Source of the DNA: Trichobilharzia szidati
Taxonomy: Eukaryota; Platyhelminthes; Trematoda; Strigeidida; Schistosomatidae
Direction of reading: 5' to 3'
Length of the DNA: 64,000 nucleotides
Assembly: GCA_944472155.2 (NCBI GenBank)
Contig: OX235272.1
Span: 95,114,020 to 95,178,019, forward strand
The notes under the pieces were generated by a model. It saw only the letters and a program-made list of their open reading frames with translations. It made no database searches and was not told the origin of the DNA. How positions within the stretch are numbered: the first letter of the stretch is position 1; each line of letters starts with the position of its first letter. The translations under genes were made by a program, and so were the position numbers. Shown here in pieces: positions 1 to 11,877 of the stretch.

Positions 1-257
1 TATTGAATTCAATAATATTAAACTAATTAAACGCTCCATTATGAGTTGTACAAATAGGACGAAATCTTAAGACTGACGTAGTATTCACCACTAAGATCAA
101 TCAGAGTTTATCAAATACTATTGATTTTGCAGTTCAGCTTCATGCAACTGATTCATGACTTTAACCGATGCAAGATCCTCAAGTCATTGACTAACAGTGA
201 AGTTTTATGCTGTTCACCTCAACTCTTTCTAAATATACAACCTTTCAGTATATGTGC
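1..257. other. AT-rich sequence, nothing recognised
   Basis: No coding similarity, tRNA-like motif or repeat end was seen. Confidence 0.5.
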
Positions 258-437
258 GTCGGTGGCACAGAGGTTAGGACTCTCGCCAACCATCCACATG
301 GTCCAGGGTTCGATCTTATGCCAACGCACACCCGATATCAATGGTCGGCCTGCTAAATTTGGGCTACCGACATCACATGCTGAAAATTCCATACTTGTAC
401 CAAAAATACTGTGTGATTTCAAGCTATAATAAAAAAA
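258..437 (+). repeat. SINE family A copy
   Basis: tRNA-like head with a box A-like stretch (GGCACAGAGGTTAGG) and box B (GGGTTCGATC). It is followed by a body including GGTCGGCCTGCTAAATTTGGG and CTTGTACCAAAAATAC, ending in an A-rich AATAATAAT tail. It aligns over about 175 bp with 7800-7995. No hammerhead core was found. Confidence 0.75.
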
Positions 438-1530
438 ATAATAATCACTATTATTATCTCTTTTGGTGTTTGTAATCACTAGGAATAATTTCATTAAACT
501 TTTCTTTCTTATTTCTATATCCCCTAGAATCATAGTGAAAATGTATTCAATTTCAATTCAATGTATTCAAGTTCATTGTGAAAAAGAATCGATTCCCGCT
601 TGGAGTAAAATACTCAAATCTCCCTCCAACTCCGTCTTGATGTTCAATAGTAAATAAACTTGGTTATATTGTTTGCAGAAGGAAATGGTCAATCTGAGTT
701 TTGTTTTCTCCTATTGACTTCTGTCCTGTCCACTTTTGTTTATACCGAACAATTTTGTTAACTTAAAAATGAATGTATTTAACTGAATAGGTTCATATAA
801 ATGATAAACACAGTCACCCAAAGTCAGAATCATATTAGACTAACCAATGAAATATGTTTGTTAGCCTCAAAATAAATCTTTTATTTCAGTTTTCACCTAG
901 CCATAAACATTCACACACCATTTCCATGCATATATATCGATTTAAGTATACCTTTACATCAAGTTATATGTATATATATACCATTTGTATAGATAGGTTT
1001 ATTTCTGACTTCAAGAACATTCAGCTTCTTGATTCGTAGTAGATGAAGATAAATCCATCAGCGCTTATCTATCTTATGTACCAAAAATACTATCATGTTT
1101 AGTCCGTTTACTTGATCTTCACATTGTTGAATGATAGACTGACACAGAGATAAAAATCATCCTGCTACTTAACAAACAGAAAGTGATCTGATTACGAATC
1201 TGTGATCATGTCTTAGGTATATAAAAACCGAGTTCGCCACATACTTAGCTATCGCTGTAACGATAACAAATCTTGTCTAATTACCATGAAAACATGAGAA
1301 AAACTTATAGAAAAGAATATTCTCTCATATTCAGTGGATGACAATATACACTGTCAACATTGAAGACGCTAATCTGTGATTTACAATGATTTTCTATTTG
1401 ATTTCACTTCGCTATGAAGCCCAGCTTTACAGTGATAACAGATATAAAATATTTGAAACATAGGAAAGCATACTCATCGTACCATTTCGATTTATTTTTT
1501 TCAAGTGCTGGCTTGCACGAAATGTCTTCA
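438..1530. other. AT-rich intergenic stretch
   Basis: Only short chance reading frames and AT-rich runs. No conserved domain or repeat end was recognised. Confidence 0.5.
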
Positions 1531-1534
1531 ATTA

Positions 1535-1800
1535 AAAGCCTGCCAGGTCCAACAAGTAAGATGTGAGGACAAATACTCACTAATGACACAGGCTGGTTAC
1601 CATGCTGGAAGAACTGGAAGAATTTAGAATAAAGGGGCCGTTGGATCCCATCCCAGTTGCCGAAGGGCCGATGGGCTTGACTTTTAACCTGAAGATCCTG
1701 GGTTCGACCTCTAGTGGTATCATGAATGCGTTCCGAAACAGGAACAAAACAGTCGCCCAGTACTCCCTGGTTTTCAATGGTACTCCAATTGAAGTCGGTG
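1535..1800 (+). repeat. SINE family B copy (hammerhead-type, decayed)
   Basis: Contains GATCCTGGGTTCGACC (box B-like) and the family 3' block CCAGTACTCCCTGGTTTTCA. The upstream part (GTGAGGACAAATACTC) matches the copy at 29.5 kb, so the element extends left of the tRNA-like head. The hammerhead region is badly eroded: GAACAAAAC replaces GGACGAAAC. Confidence 0.7.
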
Positions 1801-3636
1801 AGTGATGAATCGTTTAACAGCAGAGCACAGTGTTATTTGGTTGAAACATTGATTTATTGACAAACCGATGTACAGATATGGCAAAATACACGACCCCTCC
1901 CTACATCAAAATCTCCACTTGCACATGTTCTGCATTGCGTGCTTCGCTTGTCTTCCTTCCATGTTTTCTAAGTTGCTTCACAAGGATCTTTCATTTCTTT
2001 TCTTCGCCATTTAATCCATCCCGGCACTATTCACTATTCTTGTAGAAGATGTCACACACTATATACTACTAGTCAAATCTTATCAGTAGCACGTGCCACA
2101 GACTTTGTGACGAATCAGTCAAATCCCGAACAAACCAGTATGGTGGTCAATCAGGAGAGAGTTACAAATATCAATCGTGTCTTTTCTGCACTGCTTACTA
2201 GAATGTTTTCTATCGATTTATTGTCATAATAATTAGTCAGGGAATGTTGTAAAGTTGACCATATGATCGGTGATTTAATCTTCCCATAGTCGAATAAATT
2301 TCACCCGTCCATCTCGAATATTTTTATTTATTTTTCTTCCACATCAGATAAGTTTACCTAATACACAGTACAGAGTAAATCAGTATTAATAACTACACTA
2401 TCATGCAAAATAAGACCAAAACAAGATGGTTGGTGAGGTGGGGAGTGAGATAATAAAAAACCACACTCTGATAGGCACGTAGACTTTGGATCATTCCACC
2501 AACGAATCAGTAACGGGGGAATTCATTCAATGCAATTATTAATACTGTAAAATTGTATCCGATATCAAACAAACTTGTCTTATGTGAACTTCTATTCTAC
2601 CAGTGCTCAAATCCCACACTTACATTCTCATTGTTTTGTTTACTACCTAAGCGGGACATTTTAACAGTTAGAGTATACTACGTTAAGACAGGATATCAGT
2701 TCGTCCTAATTGATGAAGAGTTGTCACAAGTCACAACTGCATTCGATTTGCTATTATTTATCGGCACGATAACTGTATTTTATGTTGCGATACCTAAAAT
2801 AATAGAACGGAAACTTTAATGACCAAAGGTAATTCCTTACTTTGTGCCTGACGTGAAAAAAATGCCTTACCTAATTTCATTGTAAGCCTAATTTATCTAA
2901 ACGTATGGCTAAAATGCATTGACCAGTCACTGTCACATGTCTAGCTCTCAGTGTTATTTGTTTGATGGGTGTCATCACTGCATCTTGCCGACCACTCACT
3001 TCAACTTTGTTAAAGTACACTATACATGTATCACGGCAGATTTCGTCACTTATCACCATTAGCTAGAAACCAACTGGAATTCACAGAGCAGTGTACTCCA
3101 TAGCAAGATCTGTCTTGAAATCAATCACAATCTCATATATCCAACTTGAGGACATAAATATATATTAACAATAATAAAAAACCTTATCGATTCTTCCTAA
3201 TCATTTGACGGTTCCGTTCAACTACTTACTTATTAATCAGTAATATAGTGAATAAGTTCTGCTGAATATTTTTTAAATAAGATTAGGAAGATAGCTAAAG
3301 TTGTACAAACTAGACACGATTGTTAAAATCGATAAATCCGTATACTTCATGGGTAAGTTATAAGTAGCACTAACTTAAGATTTTAGGAACAAAATTCTGA
3401 AAGCTACTCAATTCACCTTGCATCATACATACTTCAGAGAAGTATTTTCCAAACAGTGTGTTTTACGAAAAGCCGTTATGTATTGTTAAAAGTAAAATCA
3501 ACCCACAGAATTGAACTTTAATGCAAATTATACATTTCATTAAGTATTTATTATATGTGATAGAATAGTCAGAAAGCAGAATAGTGAACTGAATTAAATT
3601 CCCTCTTTTATCTAAATACAAAGCTTTTCTATATTT
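1801..3636. other. AT-rich stretch; one possible PLE scrap
   Basis: Nothing conserved was recognised. Around 2457-2520 a short frame reads HSDRHVDFGSFHQRISN, reminiscent of the PLE block THSNRYLDFRSSHPMS. It is too short for a firm call. Confidence 0.4.
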
Positions 3637-3697
3637 GTTTGTTTATTAGATGTATCACACAGTGAAACAGTATTATTTACTGGATGACGTTTCGAAC
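3637..3697. repeat. PLE left inverted end (61 bp)
   Basis: Runs from GTTTGTTTATTAGATG to GATGACGTTTCGAAC and is the exact reverse complement of 5399-5459. Confidence 0.93.
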
Positions 3698-5398
3698 GAA
3701 ATGAATGAAGCCGTTTCTAGGTGAGCCTAAGTGGTTTAATTTAATGCCCAAAACTAATAACTCCAGTAGGATGTATGGTGTTCTTAAAGTTCATAAGTCA
3801 GGATACCCTATTAGACCTAATAGTTGATTTTAGACATTCACCTACTTATGAATTATCCAAATATTTAGCCATGGTATTAAATCCCCTTAAAAGCCACTCA
3901 AAATCTAGACTAACAAATTCTTATGAACTAAAACATAGATTAGATAATTTAAAATTAGATAATGAACAAAAAGTGGTTAGTTTTGACATTATCAGTTTAT
4001 ATACACGTATACTAATAAATATGGCTATAGAGGCAGTCAGAAACGAACTGATTTCTGACCAAGAACTCGAACTTAGGACGAAAGTGCCACTTGAGGACAT
4101 AATGCTGGAAGTGCAGCTATACCTAACCTCCACAGTATTTAAATTCCTGAAGAAAATATACAAACAAACTGAGGGAGTTGCCATGGGATCATCAATATCC
4201 CCGATTGTAGCAGATACATTCATGAATAGGTTAGAAAACATAGGGATTGAAACGTTCAGCCCCACCCGAAAAGTATGATGGAGGTACGTAGATGACACAT
4301 TCGCTCTACTTAGAACACAAGATATAGATAGATTTTTCGAACATATCATCTCAAACTTGGAGGCGATTCAATTCACCTGTGAATTGGAAATTCAGCAAGG
4401 GGAGCTTCCAATGTTAAATTGCAGTGTAAAAAGGAAAGAAGAAGGGAAGTTAAACACTAGTGTTTACAGGAAACCCACACATTCAAACAGATATTTGGAC
4501 TTCCGATCATCCCATCCTATGTCAGTAAAAATAGGATTGGTGAAATGTTTAAGTGACAGAGCACAAAAACTAAGTAGTACCAAGGAAAATCTAAGACAGG
4601 AAGTGATACATATAAGAGAAGCCTTGAAAATTAATAATTACCCTGATAAATTAGTCAGGAAATATGTAGGGAAATGTAAAAATAAAATAAATAATGATAG
4701 TTGTGATAGTGATAATAATAATGATAATAATATTAATGACGACATGCAAGTCAAATGTGCGCAAGACAACACCAACAGTAAGGAATCTAAATCATCAGTA
4801 GTAATCCCATACAAGGGAGGAACTTCGGAAACCTTACTCAGAATTCTTAACAAGGCAGGAATAAAAGTGGCATTCAAACCCACAAACTCAGTTAGAAACA
4901 AGCTTTGTCAGTTAAAGGATCAATCCTATGGAGCCAATTAAACAAAACAGTCTAGTTTATCTAATACCCTGCCGGAATGATTGTCAGGTCAAATACATAG
5001 GTCGAAGTAGTAGAACAGGTGCAGTCAGACTAGCTGAGCATAAAAACCTACCAAAATCTAGATTAGTTGACCCGAAGACGATAAGAAATCTAGAGAATAG
5101 TTCAGCTATAGCACCCACCACATGCAATTACACACAACCACACAATAGGATGGGAAAGGATGACAGTTTTAAAATCTAATGTCACAGCAGAGTGGAGGGA
5201 GAGATCGATAACAGAAGCTTTCTTTATCGAATCAACTGCAAATACATGTAATAGGAATGATTCAACACCTGTCCACCCAGACATCTCGAAAATTCTACCA
5301 CCCCTACGACAAATAGGAGAGGACAAAGAGAACTATGAAACTCAAGTTTCGAAGTTGTGTAATTATAACTTATGAAGTGATTACAAACAATAAATTTT

Positions 5399-5459
5399 GT
5401 TCGAAACGTCATCCAGTAAATAATACTGTTTCACTGTGTGATACATCTAATAAACAAAC
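5399..5459. repeat. PLE right inverted end (61 bp)
   Basis: Begins GTTCGAAACGTCATCCAG and ends TAATAAACAAAC. Related termini recur at 11880-11935, 45735-45790, 56165-56235 and 63385-63450, so this is the conserved end of the family. Confidence 0.93.
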
Positions 5460-5754
5460 TAATATGGAAATACTTACTACCACAGTGCCCAAGTTTTACA
5501 CATGTATCAATACAAAGCATTTTTTAAGTTATTAAGTCTTAAGTGAGATTGTATTTCTTTTTAAATTTTCGTATGATCTTTATAATCTATAGTTGGCCAA
5601 AATGTGTGAAGAAATGACCTTGACTTCAATTTCTAGCTTATCTAGTTTAATCAATAAATCAAATAATGAATGACATCTTAGTTGTTTTTTTTTAAAGCGG
5701 AAATAATGAACGATAAAGAAAGTAAACAATTTCAGGTTAGGATAAGAACTATTG

Positions 5755-6045
5755 CGAAGTGTTTTTCATGGGTAGTATAGCAAACGCTATAATAAATTTT
5801 CCAGTTGTGTAAATAAAAGTTGATAGTACTCCCTTTAAAACAGCCAAACTTAACACTTAATATGATAACAGAATTCGCCTAAGCAAGTAATAAAAACTCA
5901 CACAAGACCAGCTACCTGAGGAAGTTCAAACCGTAATTGACTACCTCCGTTCTTCCCATTCAAGTATATTGAAACGAAACAGTGACAAGTTTATTTTGCC
6001 ATAACTTATATACTCATTCAACGTATTCACTAACCACGCATATTT
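5755..6045 (+). repeat. Dispersed repeat shared with 13660-13915
   Basis: Shared blocks include CTACCTGAGGAAGTTCAAAC and ATAACTTATATACTCA, in the same order and spacing as in the 13.7 kb copy. Function and class are unknown. Confidence 0.5.
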
Positions 6046-6194
6046 TTTGCTTCGAGTGACCAGAAAAAGATAAAATATAAAAGGCATTAAAGTATATTGA
6101 ATAGTATCGGTAATAAGAAGCATAAAAATAATTTCGAATGTGTTAATAATTAGGATGTATGAAAACGGTACTATGAAAGTATATTATATCGATT

Positions 6195-7040
6195 AACCTT
6201 AGAGAGGCATAAAATGGACCGACACAAAAAACTTGGAGGATATGGACTTCGCTGATGATATTTCTTTGATTTTCCACAAACTGGAAGATATGAAAGTGAA
6301 AAGCAATAAGTTGGCAGAAGAAGCATCAAAGATGGGACTCCAGGTGAACATAGACAAAACAGAGGTGATGAAGATTCCTGGCCAACAGCAACAGGAACAA
6401 CAACAGACAACAGTCAGCATAAATGAGAGAAATCTGAAAGAAGCAATCTCCTTTATATACCTGTGAAGGATCGTTTCAACTACAGGCGGAACTGCAGAGG
6501 ATATCAAACCGAGGATTGGGAAAGCAAGGCAAGATTTCATTTCTCTCAAGTTTGCGTGGAGGTCAACAGCACTCGGCATGAAATGTAAGATCCGGATTTT
6601 CAACTCCAATGTGAAATCAGTGGTACTTACTATACGGATCAGAGACGAAGGGCACCTCGAACAAACTGCAGGCCTTCATCAACAGCTGTCTTGGCTCAAT
6701 ACTCAAGATCAGATGGCCGGCCAGAAAAGATCAGCAATAGGATCTCTTGGAGCGAATCAACCAGGAACCGATTGTGTAACAAATAAGCAGGAAGAAATGG
6801 AGGTGGACTGGCCATACTCTGAGAAAACCACCTTGACAGGCTCTCGAGTGGAACCCGAATGGGAAGCGACGAGTTGGTCGTCAGTGCAAGGGTGACATGG
6901 AGGAGGTGATGTGAAGAGGAGATGAAAGCATGTGGACAGACGTGGAGCCAGATGAAAACGTTGGCAGAGAACCGAACGCAATGGAAACGTGTGGCTGAAG
7001 CCCTATGTTCCTCTGGGAACTAAAGGAAACAATAATAATA
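6195..7040 (+). mobile_element. Non-LTR retrotransposon 3' remnant (RTE-like)
   Basis: Reads DMDFADDISLIFHKLEDMK (catalytic FADD) and GLQVNIDKTEVMKI. After a frame change it continues IVSTTGGTAEDIKPRIGKAR, DFISLKFAWRSTALGMKCKI and RIFNSNV, the palm/thumb region of a LINE reverse transcriptase. The usual IRWP...RRWKWIGHTLR segment is scrambled or deleted after 6650. The copy ends with an AATAATAATAATAA tail at 7029-7042. Frameshifts and stops make it inactive. Assignment to the RTE-type families of schistosomes is from memory of their protein motifs. Confidence 0.8.
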
Positions 7041-7660
7041 ATAACCTTAAAGAGTTTAGATGTAGTTGAGAGAAAACCTTGTATCTAGGTTCTGATTTTT
7101 CATTAAGACTAAACAACCAGGCGCGCATAATACTTTCATGAAACTCGTAATTTTAAAAGATTCTTACTGGAGAATTAAGTGTCAGTTATAACCATACATT
7201 ACTTCTGGAACCACAAACTCCTGAAAATTTGCTTAAACACCTAAAACGACTGTTTAGTCTAGTAACAGATTAGGGGAAAAATTAAATGTACGACATGTTT
7301 ATTTTACGATTAATAATCTATTGACTTTATTATTTGTCTTGAAAACCCACCAACTGCTCTACCAATGGTCGTGCACAAGTGCCGATTGTTCATGTTAAAC
7401 ATTATGCGATTCGTAACTGATTTTTCTACCTCATTAATTCATAGAAATACAAATGCTGAAATTAATATTATAGTGTATTTGCACGAAACAGTCGGCAGTA
7501 CATTTGATGAAACTGAGAATATATAAAATAATACATAATTCTGTGTCAGCCTAACTAGTAGTAGAAGTTGGCACAAATTAAATCTCTATTGGTTCATTTC
7601 CTGGTTGCATGTTCGACTGATTTATCTGGTTAACATTTAGTCGATTTGTTTTTACCGGTT
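7041..7660. other. AT-rich stretch, nothing recognised
   Basis: No coding or repeat motif was identified. Confidence 0.45.
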
Positions 7661-7664
7661 GGTC

Positions 7665-7799
7665 ACGGATTGATATCAGTTAGAGAACCATTGAAAACCA
7701 GCAGGGAATACTGGATAGCTGTTTCATCCTAGTTTGGGAATCATTGGCAGTACGCACCCACTCCCAGGGTTCGAACCCAGGACCTTCCGGTTATAAGGC
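7665..7799 (-). repeat. SINE family B copy
   Basis: On the minus strand it carries GGTCCTGGGTTCGAACCC, a decayed hammerhead region (GCGTACTGCCAATGATTCCC; core CTGANGA changed to CCAATGA, GGATGAAAC) and the 3' block TTTTCAATGGTTCTCTAACT. It abuts the family A copy that follows. Confidence 0.75.
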
Positions 7800-7995
7800 A
7801 AGCTCGTCGGTGGCATAGCGGTTAGGACTCTTGCCGACTATGCACATGGTCCGGGGTTCGATCCCCTGCCGATGCACACCTGATATCTATGGTCGGCCTG
7901 CAAAATTTGGGCTACCGATATCACATACCAAAAATTCCACACTTGTACCAAAAATACATTGTGGAATCAAGCTATAATCAAGATAAAAATATAAA
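7800..7995 (+). repeat. SINE family A copy
   Basis: The better preserved copy: GTGGCATAGCGGTTAGGACT head, GGGGTTCGATCCCC box B, body GGTCGGCCTGCAAAATTTGG, tail AAAAATATAAAAAAATCC. It aligns with 258-437. Confidence 0.8.
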
Positions 7996-8618
7996 AAAAT
8001 CCATTAAGGCTTGTGAGTGGACACAAATTTCATTTATACATAGGCATTAAACTTAACATTATGGTTTTTTTTTGTATTTGTATTCATCCATTACAAATGA
8101 ATGATGTAAACACAACAATCAATGATGTCTATGGTAAGTTGAAAGAGTAAACAAAGTGCAGACATTATTTTCTCTCCACTTAGACTATTCATTCTCCCAT
8201 TGCTTCCTTTTCTTTACTAGACCAAAATGTCCTACTACTTTTAACTTATGGGTACTTTAACAAAGTGAACTCGACGTTACCATGGTTACGGTTATTTTGT
8301 TGTTGCTGTTGCTTACCGGAAGTAAAATAAAAGCCATCTGTCCTACGCAGGATGATACCATTCTTAGTACAGCAGCGGATTTGTAACGTTTAGACCTGCG
8401 GCAGAAGATAATTTTATAAAGTAATTAGCGCACAACACCATCATTTCGACATTGGGTAGGAACACCTTTACTGTTTAAGTCACCTAGACAAGCTGAAGTC
8501 ACGCTATGTAGCACGTTGTCATGTTGTTTCCCGTTGTTTGTGAACGATTTCAACATAGTTAATCACTTTTCAGTATCACTGATCCTGAAATATGTTTCCT
8601 ATTTTCGACTATCTTTTG
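7996..8618. other. AT-rich stretch, nothing recognised
   Basis: No motif identified. Confidence 0.45.
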
Positions 8619-9406
8619 TTTCGATAAAGGAAGAAAGACAAAATTTACAGCATAAAATGATGTCATTCTGTTTTACAGGTTCTCATCAGCTGTAGACTAC
8701 CTGGAATTACAATGGTTATAAAGGATGAAAATACTGTTCTTCAATATAGGAATGGTAGCAGAGTAAATGTTATAGAATTAAAGCATCCAAAATCTAAGTA
8801 TTACAATTCTCGGTAGTTTAAATAATCATCCATTTCGAAGTAGAAGACGAGAGAGACAAAGGGAGGGAGGGATACACAAAGTAGAAAAATCTAATAAGCA
8901 ATGTAAGTTTGTACGTTGCCATAACAACTTGAGAAGACTGGAATTTGTTCAATTAGCTGATATGGACCATAATCAATGTATCATTATCAAAATGTAGTTG
9001 TCAAGAAAGTGAGAGATTGACCACACTTTTTGTATGCATAAGTTAGGCTGGAAACGCTCGATTGCAGTGCTTCAGCAAATCGTAGTAAATCTAGTGTCTT
9101 TTCATATTTATGAATACTTATAAATTAACGCTGTCTATTAGATATTTCTATTTTGAGTCTCCTTCCCTCTCTCTCTCTCTCGTTTTCTACTCCGAAATGC
9201 ATGATGATTTAAAATACCAAAAATAGTAATGCTTAGATTTTGCATGCGTTAATTCTATAACATTTACTCTGCTACCATTCCTCTCTGTCTCTCTCGTCTT
9301 CTACTATAACTATTGTAATTCCAGGTAATCTGCAGCTAATGAGAACCTGTAAAACAGAATGACATCATTTTATGCTGCAAATTTGGTCTTTCTTACTTTA
9401 TCGAAA
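8619..9406. repeat. Long inverted repeat, about 250-bp arms
   Basis: 8619-8873 is the reverse complement of 9157-9406 with scattered differences. Matching blocks: TTTCGATAAAG/CTTTATCGAAA, AAAATGATGTCATTCTGTTT, TACCTGGAATTACAAT and the GAGAGAGACA/TCTCTCTCTC ends. The right arm holds a small internal duplication of the CTCTC-CTTCTACT motif near 9278. Spacer of about 283 bp has no coding content. It could be a fold-back element. Confidence 0.8.
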
Positions 9407-9595
9407 TTTATCAACAAAATCATGCGTATAAAGGTTTTGAAAATATACCTCCACACAAAGGCTATTGAGTCACTGGATATATTTGTTATTCTGATTTGGC
9501 TAACAGTTTTCTGATCCATGTAAAATCAGTGCATTTGGGGTTTGGAGGATGCTTTATGAGTACTACAGTATCATCCATGCTCTTCTCAAAATATT

Positions 9596-9835
9596 TCACG
9601 CCAAGTCATCATCATACAAGCTACAATGTAAGGTGATGTACACGTCTTTCTTAGCGGCGGGTTGGAGAGTGGATCTCGGTGTTCTGACAACTTTATATCT
9701 CTTATTGAACTTCTCTGGATAATTATTACCAACCAGAGTTTGTGTCGACTTTCTTTCTTCTTCATCAAGTGTGGCTTCAGTGCATATTCGTTGGATTCTA
9801 CTGAAGAAGCACCTTACTAAGGTTCTTTTGCACCG
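9596..9835 (-). mobile_element. PLE fragment, second family, inverted copy
   Basis: Minus-strand frame VRCFFSRIQRICTEATLDEE..., NNYPEKFNKRYKVV, PRSTLQPAAKKDVYI. This is the RT thumb to linker segment of a PLE related to 10586-11030. It faces a plus-strand copy of the same segment just to the right. Confidence 0.65.
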
Positions 9836-10460
9836 AAGATTCACTTGATGAGGAAGAAAGTTGATAATAATTATCCAGACAAGTTCATCAGGAACACGAA
9901 GACCCACTCTCCAACTCGCCGCTAAGAAAGACGTGTACATCAAGAAAGTTCATATTGGTGACCATAGTCGCGTGGCAACTAGACAAAGATTGAACGCTGC
10001 GGATAAAAAGACTATTTTATGCAGATAAGATCATAATAATTGAGAATGTGAAGCTGATGTATCCATCTAAGCCCTCACAACATGCAAGAAATAATGTCAC
10101 ATCCCACTGCATTTACCGATTTGAATCTACGTGTGGACACATACTTAGGGAGGACTCATCGATCTCTGAAAGTAACGGCTTCAGAACATATTCTTAAACG
10201 GTTCCAGAAGCAGATAGAACCCCCAGAACCCATTAATGGTGAGAACAGGAGACCTAGCGCCTCTATTGTGAAACATATTATACAGACAGGACATAAAATT
10301 GATGTTTACACGTCTTTTAAACTTATCTACTAAAGGTGTTTGGGACGTATCCCAAAGTTTGTGGAAGCCCTAGCAATTACGAAGGTTAAACCACCTTTAT
10401 GCGTTCAAAGCAACAGTTCCTCATCACACTAAACCTCCTTTGGTAGACTTTGTTTTGATA
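9836..10460 (+). mobile_element. PLE 3' fragment with nuclease region
   Basis: Begins with the same LDEEE...NNYPDKFIRNTKT segment as the neighbouring inverted copy. It continues into LGRTHRSLKVTASEHILKR and SIVKHIIQTGHKIDVYTSFK, typical of the GIY-YIG nuclease end of schistosome PLEs. A final piece in another frame reads KPPLCVQ-like residues. Stops and frame changes show it is dead. Confidence 0.7.
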
Positions 10461-10569
10461 TCAGTCAGGGTAGATGTACTATTACCTCTCTTATTTGTTT
10501 TAGTGATCGTCATTGTTGTTTTGACCTTCAATATGTCCTTTTAACTTGACCTAAATTTATTTTCTCAAC

Positions 10570-11040
10570 TCTTATATGTATATATATGTACATGTCGAAA
10601 TTGGAGAAACAAATTCAAGGTATGCTTAGAGAATTTAAGCAATATAAACGTTATGTAGATGATACTCGCAATATTGGTAATAATAGTAAATCTATTGAAA
10701 ACTTTATTATCCTATTTAATCATATTCATCCAAATATCCGAGTGACTTCCGAACTGGAATCGTATAACACACTTGGTTTCCTGGATATTACTATGACCAG
10801 GAGATATGATGGAACGATTCAGCGATCTATTTTTCGTAAACAGACATGCAGTAGACAATATCTTCATTTCACCAGTTTTGTTCCTATCCAGTATAAACGT
10901 TCCTTAGTGAAATGTTTGTTCTCAAGGGCCCACAAAATATGCACGAGTGACACATTGATGGACGAGTTTCGACATATACATTCAGTTTGATTAGCTAATG
11001 GTTATCCAGAGAACTTTATCGCTTGTCACAGTAGAGAAAG
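10570..11040 (+). mobile_element. PLE reverse transcriptase fragment (YVDD)
   Basis: Open frame 10586-10990: EFKQYKRYVDDTRNIGNNSK (catalytic YVDD), LGFLDITMTRRYDGTIQRSI, FRKQTCSRQYLHFTSFVP and LVKCLFSRAHKICTSDTL. After a stop it continues ANGYPENF. This is the palm C motif to thumb of a PLE. It lies downstream of the 3' piece of the same family, so two insertions or a tandem arrangement are likely. Confidence 0.75.
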
Positions 11041-11635
11041 GCCACACCTAGAAAAGACAGCTTCAGAACAACAAAAATACCAGCAACACTTAGGGCAGCT
11101 CAAAATGACACCGATTACTAAGTAAAGGACAGACGGTTTAGTTAGGTCAGTCTTACTGGTGGATTGTAGCGACTGAAGCAATCCATCTGATTGTGGTACA
11201 AAGATAACAATAGCAAGCAACTTGAGATTCATAATAAGTGTAAACACACTTTATGGATGATTGAGAAAACTCTCCAGTCTTTCAATATTAAAACTGTTAG
11301 TAGTAAGTGAGCTGAAAAGTAGTAGCACCAAGTTTTGAAGATAGTACAGAAGATTTATAGCTCAGGTATACGGTTTTGGCGGAGTTATGTTCTCTGAGCT
11401 AGATAATTTACTTGCGAAGCTTTTCATTGTCCCCCTGGAAAACTTCTTCAGCGCTAAGGGACACCATGAGGTCACCTAGATCATGACTAATTGCTGAAGC
11501 TGTTATGCGAAGACTAGAAACCATAGTCTAACCAATAATCACATCAGAAGTTCGCATACTTCAAGTAGACGACACATTCTTAATTATTAACAAGCATCCA
11601 AACGCTAATCAGTAATTCCATATTATCAAGTATTG
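11041..11635. other. Stretch without recognised feature
   Basis: No conserved coding or repeat motif was seen. Confidence 0.4.
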
Positions 11636-11639
11636 GTTT

Positions 11640-11850
11640 TTGTAAGGGTTTTGTTTGATTGGTTGGAGGATTTCATCATGAGGTGACATCAGTCAGAGAA
11701 CCATTGGAAAACCTGGGAGTACTGGTGGGTGCGTACTATCGAAGAATCCAAAACCAGGACGAATCAGCTGTCCAGTACTACCAGGTTTTCTAATTTGTTC
11801 TCTAAATGATTTCAGCTCATGATGAAATCCTCCAACCACTCAAATTCCAT
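11640..11850. repeat. SINE family B, inverted pair
   Basis: The left half is the reverse complement of the family 3' part (GGTTGGAGGATTTCATCATG, GAACCATTGGAAAACCTGGG). The right half runs plus (CCAAAACCAGGACGAATCAG, CTGTCCAGTACTACC) and ends TCATGATGAAATCCTCCAAC. The two 3' parts form a palindrome centred near 11745. Confidence 0.7.
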
Positions 11851-11877
11851 ATTAATTTATTTACTAATTATATTAGT

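Larger units (their letters stand above)
3637..5459 (+). mobile_element. Penelope-like element, truncated and broken, with 61-bp inverted ends
   Basis: A frame at about 3770-4940 shows PLE reverse transcriptase features: YGVLKVHKSGYPIRP, VDFRHSPTYELSKYLA, VAMGSSISPIVADTFMNRLE, RYVDD, YRKPTHSNRYLDFRSSHP. A GIY-YIG-type nuclease follows in another frame near 4928-5180 (VYLIPCRNDCQVKYIGRS, RLAEHKNL). PLEs move by target-primed reverse transcription using this nuclease. Defects: a frame change near 3815, a TGA just before the catalytic YVDD (4276-4278) and a frame change into the nuclease. The start of the RT is missing. 3637-3697 is an exact reverse complement of 5399-5459, giving perfect 61-bp inverted termini. 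A low-complexity N/D run lies at 4680-4745. Confidence 0.9.

Noticed and set aside
258..437. Hammerhead in SINE family A
   Set aside because: A CTGATAT-like word is present in the 7.8 kb copy, but there is no GAAA or pairing stems.
2553..2819. 88-codon frame with a hydrophobic C-terminal stretch
   Set aside because: Hydrophobic runs are expected in AT-rich chance frames; no similarity recognised.
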